Assembly (NCBI RefSeq): GCF_017640745.1
Contig: NZ_JAEPQA010000007.1
Coordinates: forward strand, 1 to 64,000
DNA: 64,000 nt
Reading direction: 5' to 3'
DNA from: Nisaea sp.
GTDB taxonomy: Bacteria; Pseudomonadota; Alphaproteobacteria; Thalassobaculales; Thalassobaculaceae
Part shown: positions 1-9,258 of the stretch, piece by piece
Position numbering within the stretch: position 1 is the stretch's first letter
How the letters are laid out: the number at the start of each line of letters is the position of its first letter
The notes under the pieces: model-generated
What the model saw: the letters and a program-made list of their open reading frames with translations, nothing else
Told to the model about the DNA's origin: nothing
The model's database searches: none
Position numbers and translations under genes: made by a program

Positions 1-1
1 T

Positions 2-694
2 GCCGTGTTCCAGACACCCGAGGAATACCGGATTGTCTCGAATGGGAAGACGCTCGGAACGCTGCCTGTTCTGACTGTCTTGGCGCCAGATTTGACGATT
101 ATCTTTTCCGGCCGCCGTTGGAGGATTCTCGCGATCCACGACGCAGAAAAGGTCATCGAAGTCTCAAGAGACGCGACTGGAAGGCCCCCCAAGTTTGGCG
201 GTGATGGCGGCAATATCGACGACACAGTGGTTCGGCGAATGAGGACCATCCTCGCCGGAAACGACCCGAGGAAATATCTCGATGAGAAGGCCGCTGGCCT
301 GCTTCAGGAGGCGCGAGCGTCCTTTGTCCGACTGGGGCTTGAGGCGTCGAATATCGTCGAAATAGGCGACGGTCATTGCCTTCTCGCTACATGGGCCGGG
401 ACTGTGAAGAATTCGACAATGGCTCTCGCGCTCAGGTCGGAAGGCCTCATAGTCGAGAAACATGATGGGCTTCTCGACGTACGTGCCGACATAGGGCGAG
501 TGCGAGATATTGTCGAGCAGATGGCGGAGTCGGACGCACCTTCAGGAGAGGAAATCGCCGCCGAGATTGCTTTGCCCGCGACAGAAAAATTTCACCCTTA
601 TTTGTCTGCTGACCTATTAGTTGCTGACCTTGTGGCCAGCCAAATTGAGGCCAGCTGCATACCATTCGTGGCTGAGCAGCTACTGGGAGCTTAA
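2..694 (+). CDS. Lhr-like DEAD/DEAH helicase, C-terminal fragment (5' cut by window)
   Basis: The frame is open to the left edge, so the gene begins outside the window; a GTG at position 5 is probably not its start. The visible 230 residues lack helicase motifs. They contain the segment around APDLTIIFSGRRWRIL followed by a GRPPKFGG motif, which resembles the region after the helicase core in Lhr-type ATP-dependent helicases. Such proteins unwind nucleic acid and act in repair or in phage-defence operons. The residues after about 130 are not recognisable. Naming it Lhr-like rests on this one motif block and needs the upstream core to confirm. Confidence 0.55.
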   Translation, partial: AVFQTPEEYRIVSNGKTLGTLPVLTVLAPDLTIIFSGRRWRILAIHDAEKVIEVSRDATGRPPKFGGDGGNIDDTVVRRMRTILAGNDPRKYLDEKAAGLLQEARASFVRLGLEASNIVEIGDGHCLLATWAGTVKNSTMALALRSEGLIVEKHDGLLDVRADIGRVRDIVEQMAESDAPSGEEIAAEIALPATEKFHPYLSADLLVADLVASQIEASCIPFVAEQLLGA

Positions 695-787
695 GGAAGT
701 CCGAGTGCGCATCATTGCCGAGACAGTTAGAGCACTGCGGCCCTGCACGTGATAGTGATGCCTGCCGTACTCGACAACCTCTTGGTA

Positions 788-1290
788 TCAGGCATTGGTA
801 ATCCCAACACCGATCGTCTCTATGAACGCTTTCGACCGAGAGACGTTTGGAAACTCTATGCGCAGAATCACATCGTAAATTTCGAAGACAAGATCCGCTC
901 TAGGACCAAACGCTTCATGCTCGAATTCTGTTTTCGACGAGTTAGCGTCGGACCAATTTTCGGACATCCAAAATTCGAATTTTTTGAGACGCTCAGGCCA
1001 GCCGATGACGGCGAGAAAAACAGAAGTCGCCGTGCGCTCGGCCGCGTAGTCGGGGAAAATGCTTTTCAGCGGATCGTCTGACATCAATTGGCCACCGCTC
1101 TGAAGGGTCGAATTCTTAGGTGAACGGAGCTCCTCGAAGCCAAGATCATCAAGTTTTCCCCAAAAGCCCTAAGCTGCAGTAAGAAAAATTGCTCTACCTG
1201 TATGGCGTGGTCTACTCGGAACGATAATGCCTCTTTCCAAGCCTCGTCAGTGATCTCGATTTCACTGGGGGTCGCTACAACTGCCCGTCT
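788..1290 (-). pseudogene. Frameshifted gene, possible nuclease-like remnant
   Basis: On the minus strand one frame reads as plausible protein from about 1290 to 1170 (containing EITDEAWKEALSF and HAIQVEQFFLLQL). It loses sense near the run at about 1160, while another frame becomes sensible from there to the stop at 788 (GKLDDLGFEEL, then MSDDPLKSIFPDY). Neither frame alone has a good start, so a one-base shift within a single old gene is the simplest reading. The second half contains RADLVFEI followed by ILRIE, which recalls the paired strands of PD-(D/E)XK nucleases but lacks the lysine. The exact ends are uncertain, and a sequencing error could give the same picture. Confidence 0.45.
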
Positions 1291-1316
1291 TGGCGGGGCA
1301 GACGCTCAACAGCGGC

Positions 1317-1934
1317 CTATCGTCGGTAGGTCCAGGAAAGAAGCAAGGACATCGCATGAACAGCCGTTCTTTGGCAGTCAACATGGCGTCGGACAGCGTC
1401 TTGAGCTAGCGAGCCATAGGCAGCCAAAGAATCCCAAACGAATTCACAAAAGCTGGCGTACCGCGCGTTCAATTCGATTGCGGAATATCCACGCACACCG
1501 AACTTTGCAGCAATCTCTGGGGTCCAGATTGGGAATATCGTTGGATTAATTAGCTGAAGAATACCGCTCATTATCGCCCAATTTTGATTGGCAGGAGCGG
1601 TCCGGGTAATGCCTTCCAAAAATCTTCTGGCATCACTCGGCGTGCTACAACTTCTGATGGAGGCGAGCACCCTTGAGCTCGGAACTCCCCAGTTACTACA
1701 ATTCATGGAACAGCTGGGTGCCTTTACAGTTTCGCGCACGAGGATAGCAATCGCTGCAACCGCATCTCCTTCTGGGTCATCCTCCATGCGTCGAACGACG
1801 CGAGCCAACGAATCAAATAAATGATCATCAGAAACATTGGTTGGATAAATTAGATCCTCCGATCGCCGGATGAGGTCTCCCATATCAGGCGATTCTGGTA
1901 GGAGGGGGGACTCAGCCAACATCAGGCTCTGCAT
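1317..1934 (-). CDS. Hypothetical protein
   Basis: A 205-residue protein with an ATG start and a GGAAGG ribosome-binding sequence about 10 bases upstream. It is mostly helical and has no signal peptide or membrane segment. The central part (LQLINPTIFPIWTPEIA, residues about 127-143) recalls the conserved helix found in some helix-hairpin-helix glycosylase-like proteins, but this is weak. It lies 140 bases downstream of the PD-(D/E)XK/DUF2779 pair on the same strand and just before the frameshifted remnant, so it could be the last gene of that operon. The function is not recognised. The C-terminal tail looks unusual and may itself be shifted. Confidence 0.5.
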   Translation of the reverse strand: MQSLMLAESPLLPESPDMGDLIRRSEDLIYPTNVSDDHLFDSLARVVRRMEDDPEGDAVAAIAILVRETVKAPSCSMNCSNWGVPSSRVLASIRSCSTPSDARRFLEGITRTAPANQNWAIMSGILQLINPTIFPIWTPEIAAKFGVRGYSAIELNARYASFCEFVWDSLAAYGSLAQDAVRRHVDCQRTAVHAMSLLLSWTYRR

Positions 1935-2074
1935 GTGAAACTACCTTCCAGATTCCCGAGAGATCGGCCAACGCACGGACCGCAACATCCCGCATATCGA
2001 ACTTGGCTATGCATTAAGCGCTCGATCCTATCCCCGGGAAGCGGCTACGCGATGCCTAGCCTCATTGCTACTGA

Positions 2075-2782
2075 CTATGCGCTCTTAATTCGCCCGCGGC
2101 CGAGCGATACATTTGATGGAGATATTTTCCAGAAACCACCTTCCCGGCCAACGGTTCCGTCGTCGTCTATGCACCGAACCACTTTCTTGAACTCGACTTT
2201 GCCGTCAAAGACTGGTGCTCCACCTAGAGTCATATCCATACTCATCCAATATGGCTTAGGTTCGTCAGCCTTATTGTTCTTCATCCAACTCGGCCAATCT
2301 TTCTCAAGATTTCTCTCAAGGCGAGTGGACTCAGAAGGAGATGTAAGAACAAAGAACATATTGGGCACGAAGCTGCCATTCTGCTCCTGATACTCCCTAA
2401 GGTCATTTAGGCGATTGATCTTCGAGTTGATCTGCGCGTTGTTCCAGCTTTCGGCACCTTTGGCCTCGATAAGGATCAAAGTCTCTCCAAACGCTATGAC
2501 CAGGTCCAAGTCCTCTTGATTGCCTTTAACCAATTGATGGTCATTACGCTGAACCTGCGTTTCGTCGACACGCTCGTCGATGAGGTGCAACGCCCCTACC
2601 AACCAATCCAGATGGTAGTCCATTGCCCACCAGGCGTTATCGGGAATAGCCACATTAATCAATGAACCAAGTCGGCTCCGAAAATCGATGTCGAGTGTTT
2701 CGGCTTTCGAGCCCAGCGCGTTGCGGATGAGCCAATAGCGTTCTTTGCGATTAAATTGAGCAAGCGCATCAGTAAGCTTCAT
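2075..2782 (-). CDS. PD-(D/E)XK nuclease-fold protein
   Basis: A 235-residue protein. The active-site pattern of the PD-(D/E)XK fold is visible: a DLDLVIAF strand (Asp91/Asp93) followed by LILIEAKG (Glu106, Lys108), then a Gln-containing helix with the motif WNNAQINSK. This is the typical metal-dependent DNA nuclease core. The start codon overlaps the stop of the DUF2779 gene by 4 bases (ATGA), so the two are translationally coupled and probably work together. No DNA-binding domain is seen at either end. The substrate is unknown. A defensive or DNA-processing role is inferred from the partner genes. Confidence 0.75.
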   Translation of the reverse strand: MKLTDALAQFNRKERYWLIRNALGSKAETLDIDFRSRLGSLINVAIPDNAWWAMDYHLDWLVGALHLIDERVDETQVQRNDHQLVKGNQEDLDLVIAFGETLILIEAKGAESWNNAQINSKINRLNDLREYQEQNGSFVPNMFFVLTSPSESTRLERNLEKDWPSWMKNNKADEPKPYWMSMDMTLGGAPVFDGKVEFKKVVRCIDDDGTVGREGGFWKISPSNVSLGRGRIKSA

Positions 2783-4299
2783 GGACGCCCCTCAGTTCCG
2801 GTGGCGCCGGTCAAAAATCGCCAGAGTGCGATCATTGCATAGGTATCCAGGGCGCAATATTGCTCAAGCGCGTCTCGTATCTCTGTTTTACGAGCTTCAG
2901 ACGTAGAAGGATCCACAGCTTCAAGATATGCGTCCATGGCTTGAGTGCCATCATGAACGCCTGGGAGCGCATTGTAATCGAGGTCCGGTGCAACGACCGG
3001 CAGGACGTACTTGATACTCCAACTGCCCTTCTGAGCCGGGTGATAGAAGAACTTGCGGGTAATCGGAAGCAAGTCCACCAGCCGATCTTTTATCGCCAGG
3101 AGCTCTGGTGCGAGATTCGAGAATCGTTGGGCAAGCTCTTTCAACCGCGCACCCTCGAAACCGGCGTTATAGACGAAGATCGGATTCGCCTCCCTGCAAG
3201 CCTCGATCAGGCTATTGGCAAACCTCTCAGACGGGTCGTCGCCACTGAGGTCTAAAAAGCCGTGATGTGTCACGGTGCCATCGGCCGCAAGACAATGCAG
3301 GCTGAACTGAAATGGCAGCATTTGGTACGGATGCGTACCAGCCCAACGCGGGACCCCAAACTGAATGGTTTCAAAGTCCAAAAAATATCCTGGCAACGGA
3401 AACGACGCCAAAGCACCCGCTGCTCCAGCCGCATCAAAGTAGGGCGTGCCAGATAGAGTTACATCGCGGACCCGGCGTTGCTGGTCGTTCAGAAGCGTGT
3501 CCGGCAGGAACCGCAAATCGTTCGTGCCCGTTTCGGCGATGTGTGTGTCGAGAGCCTTAGATTTCCGGCCTGGCAACCAATTGACTGGAAATTCTGCGAC
3601 CGGGAGGCTCGCTGAACAGTGTCCGAAGAAACTGCAATCGAAGGGTGTGTTGCACTGAGGGCCAATCGGAATTTCCGGAGCCTCGGTCTCGGCAACGATC
3701 TTCTGAGCTTCATCAATCCAACTGCGGACTTCTTCTGACCGGGGAAAAGCGCTCGCAGTCAGATCTTTCTCCACCAGCAACCCATCATAGTCACCGCCTC
3801 CGGGATAGATCCATGTGGTGTCAATATGGGCAACCGCAACGCCGCGCAGATCGACACCCGAAGCTTGAGCTATATGTGCCTGGATCGCCGCATCGTCCTC
3901 TTGGTATGGCTTGACTGAAGTTGAAGACTTCACTTCCACCATACGCCACCCGGCCTTATCGCCGCCGTCATCCGTTCGAAGCATTACGTCGGCAAAAGCA
4001 AGAGCCCGATCGGCTGCAAATCCGGCCTCAAAAATCGGGCCATTCCCGCGAAGCAGTTCTCGAGTTCGATTCAGAGCGGCAGGTACACCATCTGATTTGA
4101 AATCTACTTCGGTGCCTTCACCTTTTGGGTCGTAGATGCGTTGAGCTACGATTCCCACCTCGTGACCGGTGCGAAATATCGCTTCAGTTGCAGGGGAGAT
4201 GGTCCCCAATTCCGGATGGTGAACTTCCAGCCAAACTTTTTTCGGGCACTGCCGATATGCGACAAGCTTGGATTTTGAGAGTTTTCTCTGCTTTCCCAT
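2779..4299 (-). CDS. DUF2779-type protein: Cas4/RecB-like nuclease fused to DEDD exonuclease fold
   Basis: A 506-residue two-domain protein. Residues 1-230 form a Cas4/RecB-like module: a first cysteine in YRQCPKKVW (Cys18), an Asp at 104, the catalytic EVK at 122-124 and a distal cluster Cys216, Cys222, Cys228 that with Cys18 could hold an iron-sulfur cluster. Residues about 300-500 look like an RNase H/DEDD exonuclease: YFLDFET (Asp308, Glu310), a second motif around YNAGFE at about 384, and LDTYAMI near the end. Cas4-type modules cut or trim DNA ends. It is first in a minus-strand operon with a nuclease-fold partner and diverges from the TM0106-type gene, which repeats the same two domains. 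The biological role is unknown. Confidence 0.8.
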   Translation of the reverse strand: MGKQRKLSKSKLVAYRQCPKKVWLEVHHPELGTISPATEAIFRTGHEVGIVAQRIYDPKGEGTEVDFKSDGVPAALNRTRELLRGNGPIFEAGFAADRALAFADVMLRTDDGGDKAGWRMVEVKSSTSVKPYQEDDAAIQAHIAQASGVDLRGVAVAHIDTTWIYPGGGDYDGLLVEKDLTASAFPRSEEVRSWIDEAQKIVAETEAPEIPIGPQCNTPFDCSFFGHCSASLPVAEFPVNWLPGRKSKALDTHIAETGTNDLRFLPDTLLNDQQRRVRDVTLSGTPYFDAAGAAGALASFPLPGYFLDFETIQFGVPRWAGTHPYQMLPFQFSLHCLAADGTVTHHGFLDLSGDDPSERFANSLIEACREANPIFVYNAGFEGARLKELAQRFSNLAPELLAIKDRLVDLLPITRKFFYHPAQKGSWSIKYVLPVVAPDLDYNALPGVHDGTQAMDAYLEAVDPSTSEARKTEIRDALEQYCALDTYAMIALWRFLTGATGTEGRP

Positions 4300-4525
4300 A
4301 GATAGAATGTTAGGCGAAACTTGAGGGTCAAAAACAGTTCAAAATAGCAATTCATGCTCGCTTTCGCTTCAGTCGCGAGAGTTTCTAGAGGCTGCTGCAG
4401 GAAAACCTATCCAAACTCTCCTACGCTCTATTGGAAGCTAATAGTTGTCAGGGGCGGAAAAGAGATTTTTATTAATAATTTCAATTGGTTGATAAGGCGT
4501 AAATGCCAAAACCTCAGGAGCAACC

Positions 4526-7500
4526 ATGAAGTTTGAATGCAAGGCACTTCACCTTAGCGCATCCGACCTTGTTGGCCACACCAACTGCGATCATCTCACA
4601 TCGTTGGACGTGCAAGTTGCAACTGGGACGCTGAAAAAACCAGATCATTATGATCCTCTGCTCGCGTTGTTACGCGAACGCGGACAGTTGCATGAATCCG
4701 CCTACATCGATCACCTAAAACAACAAGGATTAACGATCACATCAATCGAAGGCGTCGGTATTACCGATTCTGATGTTGAGGCAACTCTCGCTGCGATGAA
4801 TCGGGGTGAAGAGATTATTGTTCAAGCGGCCTTGAGGGATGGCCGTTGGAGTGGTCGTGCGGACATCCTGAGGAAAGTGCCTTCTCCTAGCGATCTCGGG
4901 GAATTCTCTTACGAAGTCATAGACACGAAGCTTGCTCGAGAAACCAAGGGCGGCACCGTGTTGCAGCTATGCCTGTACGGTGATCTTCTCACCCAGATGC
5001 AGGGACGACCGCCAGAGAAGATCTACGTCGTGTCTCCCTGGTCCGATTTTGAGCCGCAGGAATTCAGATATAATGACTACGCAGCCTACTACAGGCGCGT
5101 CAAAGCAGCAGCGGAAGTATCCGTAGACAGCGCTGATGCGGAACATAGTTACCCGGACCCAAAGAGCCATTGCGATTTTTGTCGGTGGCAGCGGCGCTGT
5201 GACCAGCGTCGACGAAACGATGATCACCTCTGCTTGGTAGCGGGTATCTCGAAAAACCAGATCAACGAATTTCAGGCGAACGGTTTTGACACCACACGGA
5301 AGTTGGCTGAGATGTCTCTTCCTCTGCCGTTCAAACCGCAACGAGGGGCCGTAACATCCTTCGAGAGAGTCCAGGCGCAGGCTGCGATACAGGTTGCTGG
5401 TCGAGATAGCGGCGAACTCAGATTCGAATATTTAACTATTCAGCCGGGCTTCGGCCTGGCGGCATTGCCTGCCCCCTCAGATGGAGATGTCTTCTTCGAT
5501 ATCGAAAGCGATCAATTTGTCGGAGAACATGGGCTCGAATACTTATTTGGTTACGCCTTTTCTGAAAGCGACGGGACACCTGCGTACATTGCTGACTGGG
5601 CTTTCGATCGCGAAAGCGAGAAAAGCATATTTGAGCGTTTTGTGGATTTCGTGACGGCGAGGCGCGCGCGGTTTCCCGACATGCACATTTACCATTTTGG
5701 TGGTTACGAAACCGGTGCTCTAAAGCGGCTGATGGGGCGCTACGCCACACGCGAGGATGAGGTCGATGCATTGCTCCGTGGCGTGGTCTTCGTTGACTTG
5801 TTATCCATCACCCGAAACGCCATCAGGGCCAGTGTCGAGAGCTACTCGCTCAAGCAGCTAGAGGCTTTCTGCGGGTATGAGCGAGAGACCACTCTCCAGG
5901 AAGCGAATAGCGCTCTTTCCAAGCTGTCGGCCGCCCTAGAGCTCAATGATGTTCCTTCCATCGAGGAAGACACGAAGGACACGGTAGCCGCGTACAATAA
6001 AGACGATTGTATTGCCGCTTGGCGGCTGCGTGACTGGCTTGAACAGCGTCGAACCGAAAAATTAGCTGCTGGGGCAGATATACCTCGTCCTGAGCCGGGT
6101 CAGGACTCTCCCAACGAAGAACTCTCGGAGAGACAGCAACATATCCAGGAATTGATCGGCCGATTGACGGCTAGTGTCCCGGTCGATTCGGAAGAGCGCT
6201 CCGAAGAACAGCAGGCTCTATGGATCTTGGCCTATATCTTGGACTGGCATCGTCGAGAGAATAAAGCGGTCTGGTGGGAAAAGTATCGGCTGCAGGACCT
6301 GACTGCTGATGAGCTTCTGGATGAGAAGGCAGGTCTTGGACGACTGGAATTTGTCAGCCAAGTCGATGAAACCAAGACCGGTATTCCAACGCATCGATAT
6401 CGCTTTCCGCCACAGGACACCGACATTCGAGGAGACGAGAATCTGCATGATGTTGGAGGGGCCAAACTTGGGAAAGCCACTGCGATTTCGCCGGATGATT
6501 TGACGGTTGATATCAAGAAATCGAGAGCTACTGCTGACGTCCACCCTGAAGGAGTTTTTTCGCACCTATTCATCGACCCGAAGGAGCAAGCCGCTTCGCT
6601 GTTGCGCCTTGGCGAGTACGTGGCAGAGCACGGTATCCTAGGTCATGGGCTGTACAAGAGTGCTCGCGACATGCTTCTGCGAACGCCAATGAATCTGCGT
6701 GGCGCTGCGTTCCAGGAAGATGGTGAGTCGACTCTCGAGGCGGCCATTCGACTGACTACATTGATGAATGGTGGCGTGCTGCCCGTTCAAGGGCCGCCAG
6801 GAACTGGCAAGTCGTTTACCGGCGCCCGGATGGTCTGTCAGTTGGTTAAGCTTGGGAAGCGCGTCGGGATTACTGCGAACAGCCATAAGGTAATTCGGAA
6901 TCTGATTGATAAAGTGATCGAAGCTGCTTTGGAGATGGGTTTGGAGATCTCCTGCATTCAGAAGCCGGAGCAAGGAAACACCGAAGGGGCAACGGACCAT
7001 CTCTCTTTCGCACGATCCAATGATGACGTCTTAAGGGCGCTATCATCTGGCGATGCACAGGTTGCGGGGGCGACCCATTTTTTCTGGGCACGAGAAGATG
7101 CCTTCGAGACCGTTGACGTTCTTGTAATTGATGAAGCGGGACAAATGTCGCTCGCCAACGCCCTGGCTGTGTCCCAAGCGGCACCAACAGTTGTGATGTT
7201 GGGAGACCCCCAACAGCTTGACCAACCAACTCAAGGAACACACCCAGACGGCACTGGCGTATCCGCACTGGACCACCTACTCGCTGGTCGCCAAACGATC
7301 GGTCCAGACCAAGGTTTGTTTCTGGAAACAACCTACCGGCTTCATCCAGATATATGTGATTTCAACTCTGAACTCTTTTACGAAGGAAAGCTCACTTCGA
7401 AAGAGGGGTGCGAACAACAATGCGTTGAGGCTACCGGATACGTCAGAGGGGCGGGGCTGAGATTTCTTCCGGTTGAACACAATGGAAATGCCAGTGTGTC

Positions 7501-7939
7501 GACTGAAGAGGCGGAGGTGGTTCAATCCCTCGTTGAGCATATCATCGGCACTGGCGCGACATGGACTGATCGTGACGGATCGGTCAAGCCGGTGACCTTC
7601 GATGATATTTTGGTTATCGCTCCCTACAATGCTCAGGTCTTCGAGATCCAGCGGCGTCTTCCGCAGGCCAGAGTCGGCACTGTCGATAAGTTCCAGGGTC
7701 AGGAAGCGCCGATAGCAATTTATTCGATGGCAACTTCTTCCCATGCAGACGCGCCACGTGGAATGGAGTTTCTATACAGCGCAAACCGCTTCAACGTAGC
7801 TGTTTCAAGAGCCAAGTGCCTTGTCATCCTCGTGGCATCGCCAAAGGTGTTTGAGACAGAATGTCGAACGCCCAGACAAATGCAGCTTGCCAACGCGTTC
7901 TGTAGGTATCTCGAACTCGGCGAGGCCGTCAGCCTGTAG
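4526..7939 (+). CDS. TM0106-family RecB-like nuclease / exonuclease / SF1 helicase fusion
   Basis: A 1137-residue protein with a CAGGAG ribosome-binding sequence before the ATG. Residues 1-240 are a RecB/Cas4-like nuclease: Asp112 in GRADIL, DTK at 133-135, and cysteines 21, 216, 219 and 225 placed to bind an Fe-S cluster. Residues about 320-510 are an RNase H/DEDD-like exonuclease (VFFDIES, Asp325 and Glu327). The C-terminal half is an SF1B (Upf1/Dna2-like, COG1112) helicase: Walker A GPPGTGKS at 756-763, Walker B VIDEAGQMS near 868, GDPQQL, TYRLHP, DKFQGQE and NVAVSRAK motifs. All helicase motifs look intact. The domain order resembles the archaeal/bacterial TM0106 family, whose function is not established. 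It is divergent from the DUF2779 operon, so a joint DNA end-processing or defence role is inferred. Confidence 0.85.
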   Translation: MKFECKALHLSASDLVGHTNCDHLTSLDVQVATGTLKKPDHYDPLLALLRERGQLHESAYIDHLKQQGLTITSIEGVGITDSDVEATLAAMNRGEEIIVQAALRDGRWSGRADILRKVPSPSDLGEFSYEVIDTKLARETKGGTVLQLCLYGDLLTQMQGRPPEKIYVVSPWSDFEPQEFRYNDYAAYYRRVKAAAEVSVDSADAEHSYPDPKSHCDFCRWQRRCDQRRRNDDHLCLVAGISKNQINEFQANGFDTTRKLAEMSLPLPFKPQRGAVTSFERVQAQAAIQVAGRDSGELRFEYLTIQPGFGLAALPAPSDGDVFFDIESDQFVGEHGLEYLFGYAFSESDGTPAYIADWAFDRESEKSIFERFVDFVTARRARFPDMHIYHFGGYETGALKRLMGRYATREDEVDALLRGVVFVDLLSITRNAIRASVESYSLKQLEAFCGYERETTLQEANSALSKLSAALELNDVPSIEEDTKDTVAAYNKDDCIAAWRLRDWLEQRRTEKLAAGADIPRPEPGQDSPNEELSERQQHIQELIGRLTASVPVDSEERSEEQQALWILAYILDWHRRENKAVWWEKYRLQDLTADELLDEKAGLGRLEFVSQVDETKTGIPTHRYRFPPQDTDIRGDENLHDVGGAKLGKATAISPDDLTVDIKKSRATADVHPEGVFSHLFIDPKEQAASLLRLGEYVAEHGILGHGLYKSARDMLLRTPMNLRGAAFQEDGESTLEAAIRLTTLMNGGVLPVQGPPGTGKSFTGARMVCQLVKLGKRVGITANSHKVIRNLIDKVIEAALEMGLEISCIQKPEQGNTEGATDHLSFARSNDDVLRALSSGDAQVAGATHFFWAREDAFETVDVLVIDEAGQMSLANALAVSQAAPTVVMLGDPQQLDQPTQGTHPDGTGVSALDHLLAGRQTIGPDQGLFLETTYRLHPDICDFNSELFYEGKLTSKEGCEQQCVEATGYVRGAGLRFLPVEHNGNASVSTEEAEVVQSLVEHIIGTGATWTDRDGSVKPVTFDDILVIAPYNAQVFEIQRRLPQARVGTVDKFQGQEAPIAIYSMATSSHADAPRGMEFLYSANRFNVAVSRAKCLVILVASPKVFETECRTPRQMQLANAFCRYLELGEAVSL

Positions 7940-8024
7940 TGGGCGCATTGCGTTTAGCTGCGCGTGAGGAATGGCTTGCTCATTCTATGAGTCCGCGGTC
8001 GGTTCCGCAGTCGATAACGAGGCC

Positions 8025-8948
8025 TCAGTTCATTGTCAGAACCAAGGTTTCTATAGGCTTGCCCTCTCGAACTAGCGCGATGCCGCGGCGCCCACCCAAC
8101 TGAATCCAGGTTTCTGGTGGACTCTCGTAGATCCAAAGCTCGTCCTCTTTACGCATCCGGAGCTTAATCCTCGCCATTTCGTCTCTCTTGGGCGAAAAAA
8201 TTAGACCTACAGGCCCCTCTGGAAGGTGCTGCATCTCGGATAGTTTGCGATCGAGATCAATAAGGGAAATCCGTTCTTCCAGCCATTCTCGTGGCACGGA
8301 AGCTTCTGAGGCCGTGGATTTCGTTGAAGCCTCAGCGTAGGCCTTAGCGATCTCCAATGTTCTAGCAAAAAGCTTCTTGTCATTAAGCGGATATACCGGT
8401 GCCTCGATTTCAATACGATATCTTACGTAGGAATCGAGATTATGAGGTGGCGGTTCAGGCCTCTCAACGGTTGCGCTGCGCCAAGCCTCTATTCGTTCGA
8501 TTATCTCAGGCTCAGTAAACCCATCGAACTCAAGGAGCGACGCTAGCTCAACGATCTCTAGAATTGCCGCTTCTGCCGTTCTCCAGAGGTCCGCGACAAT
8601 CCAGTTTTCAGGGTGCGGCATGCCTTTCAGATTTGGGTCTGAACGACGGCGCAGCGCGATCATTTCAATCATCACGTCTTCCCGGAATTCGGGCGCTTTT
8701 CTCCAAAGTCGACGTGTCGTCAACGGTATCTCACCGCGGATCAGCATTGACGCGACGACTGCAATGCAAAACAGAACAATGAAAGGGGCGCCGACGGCAA
8801 TAACCATCGAAACGAAAACGTTCACCAATAGGTCGTTTGAATTGCCTGTTCTGAATTCTGTCCATAAGAACAAGCCTGCGAAACCAATTCCGACTATCGC
8901 CCATATTGGAAGTACGACCCACCACCACTGCATTGCTGTTTCCAGCAT
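8025..8948 (-). CDS. Membrane-anchored hypothetical protein
   Basis: A 307-residue protein. The start is set at the ATG at 8948 because AGAGGGAG lies 4 bases upstream; a longer frame exists from 8978 without such a site. Two hydrophobic helices are visible at about residues 8-28 and 38-62, followed by a Lys/Arg-rich turn and a long soluble, mostly helical domain that probably faces the cytoplasm. There are no recognisable catalytic motifs. It converges with the TM0106-type gene (85 bases between stops). No family could be assigned. A two-helix anchor plus a soluble domain is a common layout in membrane effector proteins, but nothing in the sequence proves that role. Confidence 0.65.
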   Translation of the reverse strand: MLETAMQWWWVVLPIWAIVGIGFAGLFLWTEFRTGNSNDLLVNVFVSMVIAVGAPFIVLFCIAVVASMLIRGEIPLTTRRLWRKAPEFREDVMIEMIALRRRSDPNLKGMPHPENWIVADLWRTAEAAILEIVELASLLEFDGFTEPEIIERIEAWRSATVERPEPPPHNLDSYVRYRIEIEAPVYPLNDKKLFARTLEIAKAYAEASTKSTASEASVPREWLEERISLIDLDRKLSEMQHLPEGPVGLIFSPKRDEMARIKLRMRKEDELWIYESPPETWIQLGGRRGIALVREGKPIETLVLTMN

Positions 8949-9258
8949 CGCTCCCTCTTCGAACTGGCTAGGTTGCAATCAGCTATTCGGCTAGGCCCGC
9001 ATCTGTGTAGCGGCGAGGTGTTCCTATCCATGGTCCTTACAGGAAGGGTCTAGCCGCATACCAAATGGAAGCAGAATACGTCGATCCAAGGAATTACTCG
9101 TTAAGATCGATTACGACAGAGGACAATGGGTAAACGGTGCACAAAAGCTATCGGACACCATGAACCACGATAGAGGGTGTGACCGTTATTGGCGCTGGCT
9201 CACCTTGACCCGAAGCGAATAGGTTCAACGAAATTGCAAGAGCGCGAAGAGTCTGCGG
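8949..9258. other. Intergenic, divergent promoter region
   Basis: 310 bases between the divergent membrane protein and the CoiA-like gene. It must hold both promoters. I see no convincing gene, repeat or hairpin in it. Confidence 0.4.

Noticed and set aside
749..1081. Plus-strand open frame of 110 codons
   Set aside because: It lies opposite the more protein-like minus-strand remnant, lacks a ribosome-binding site and shows no recognisable motif.
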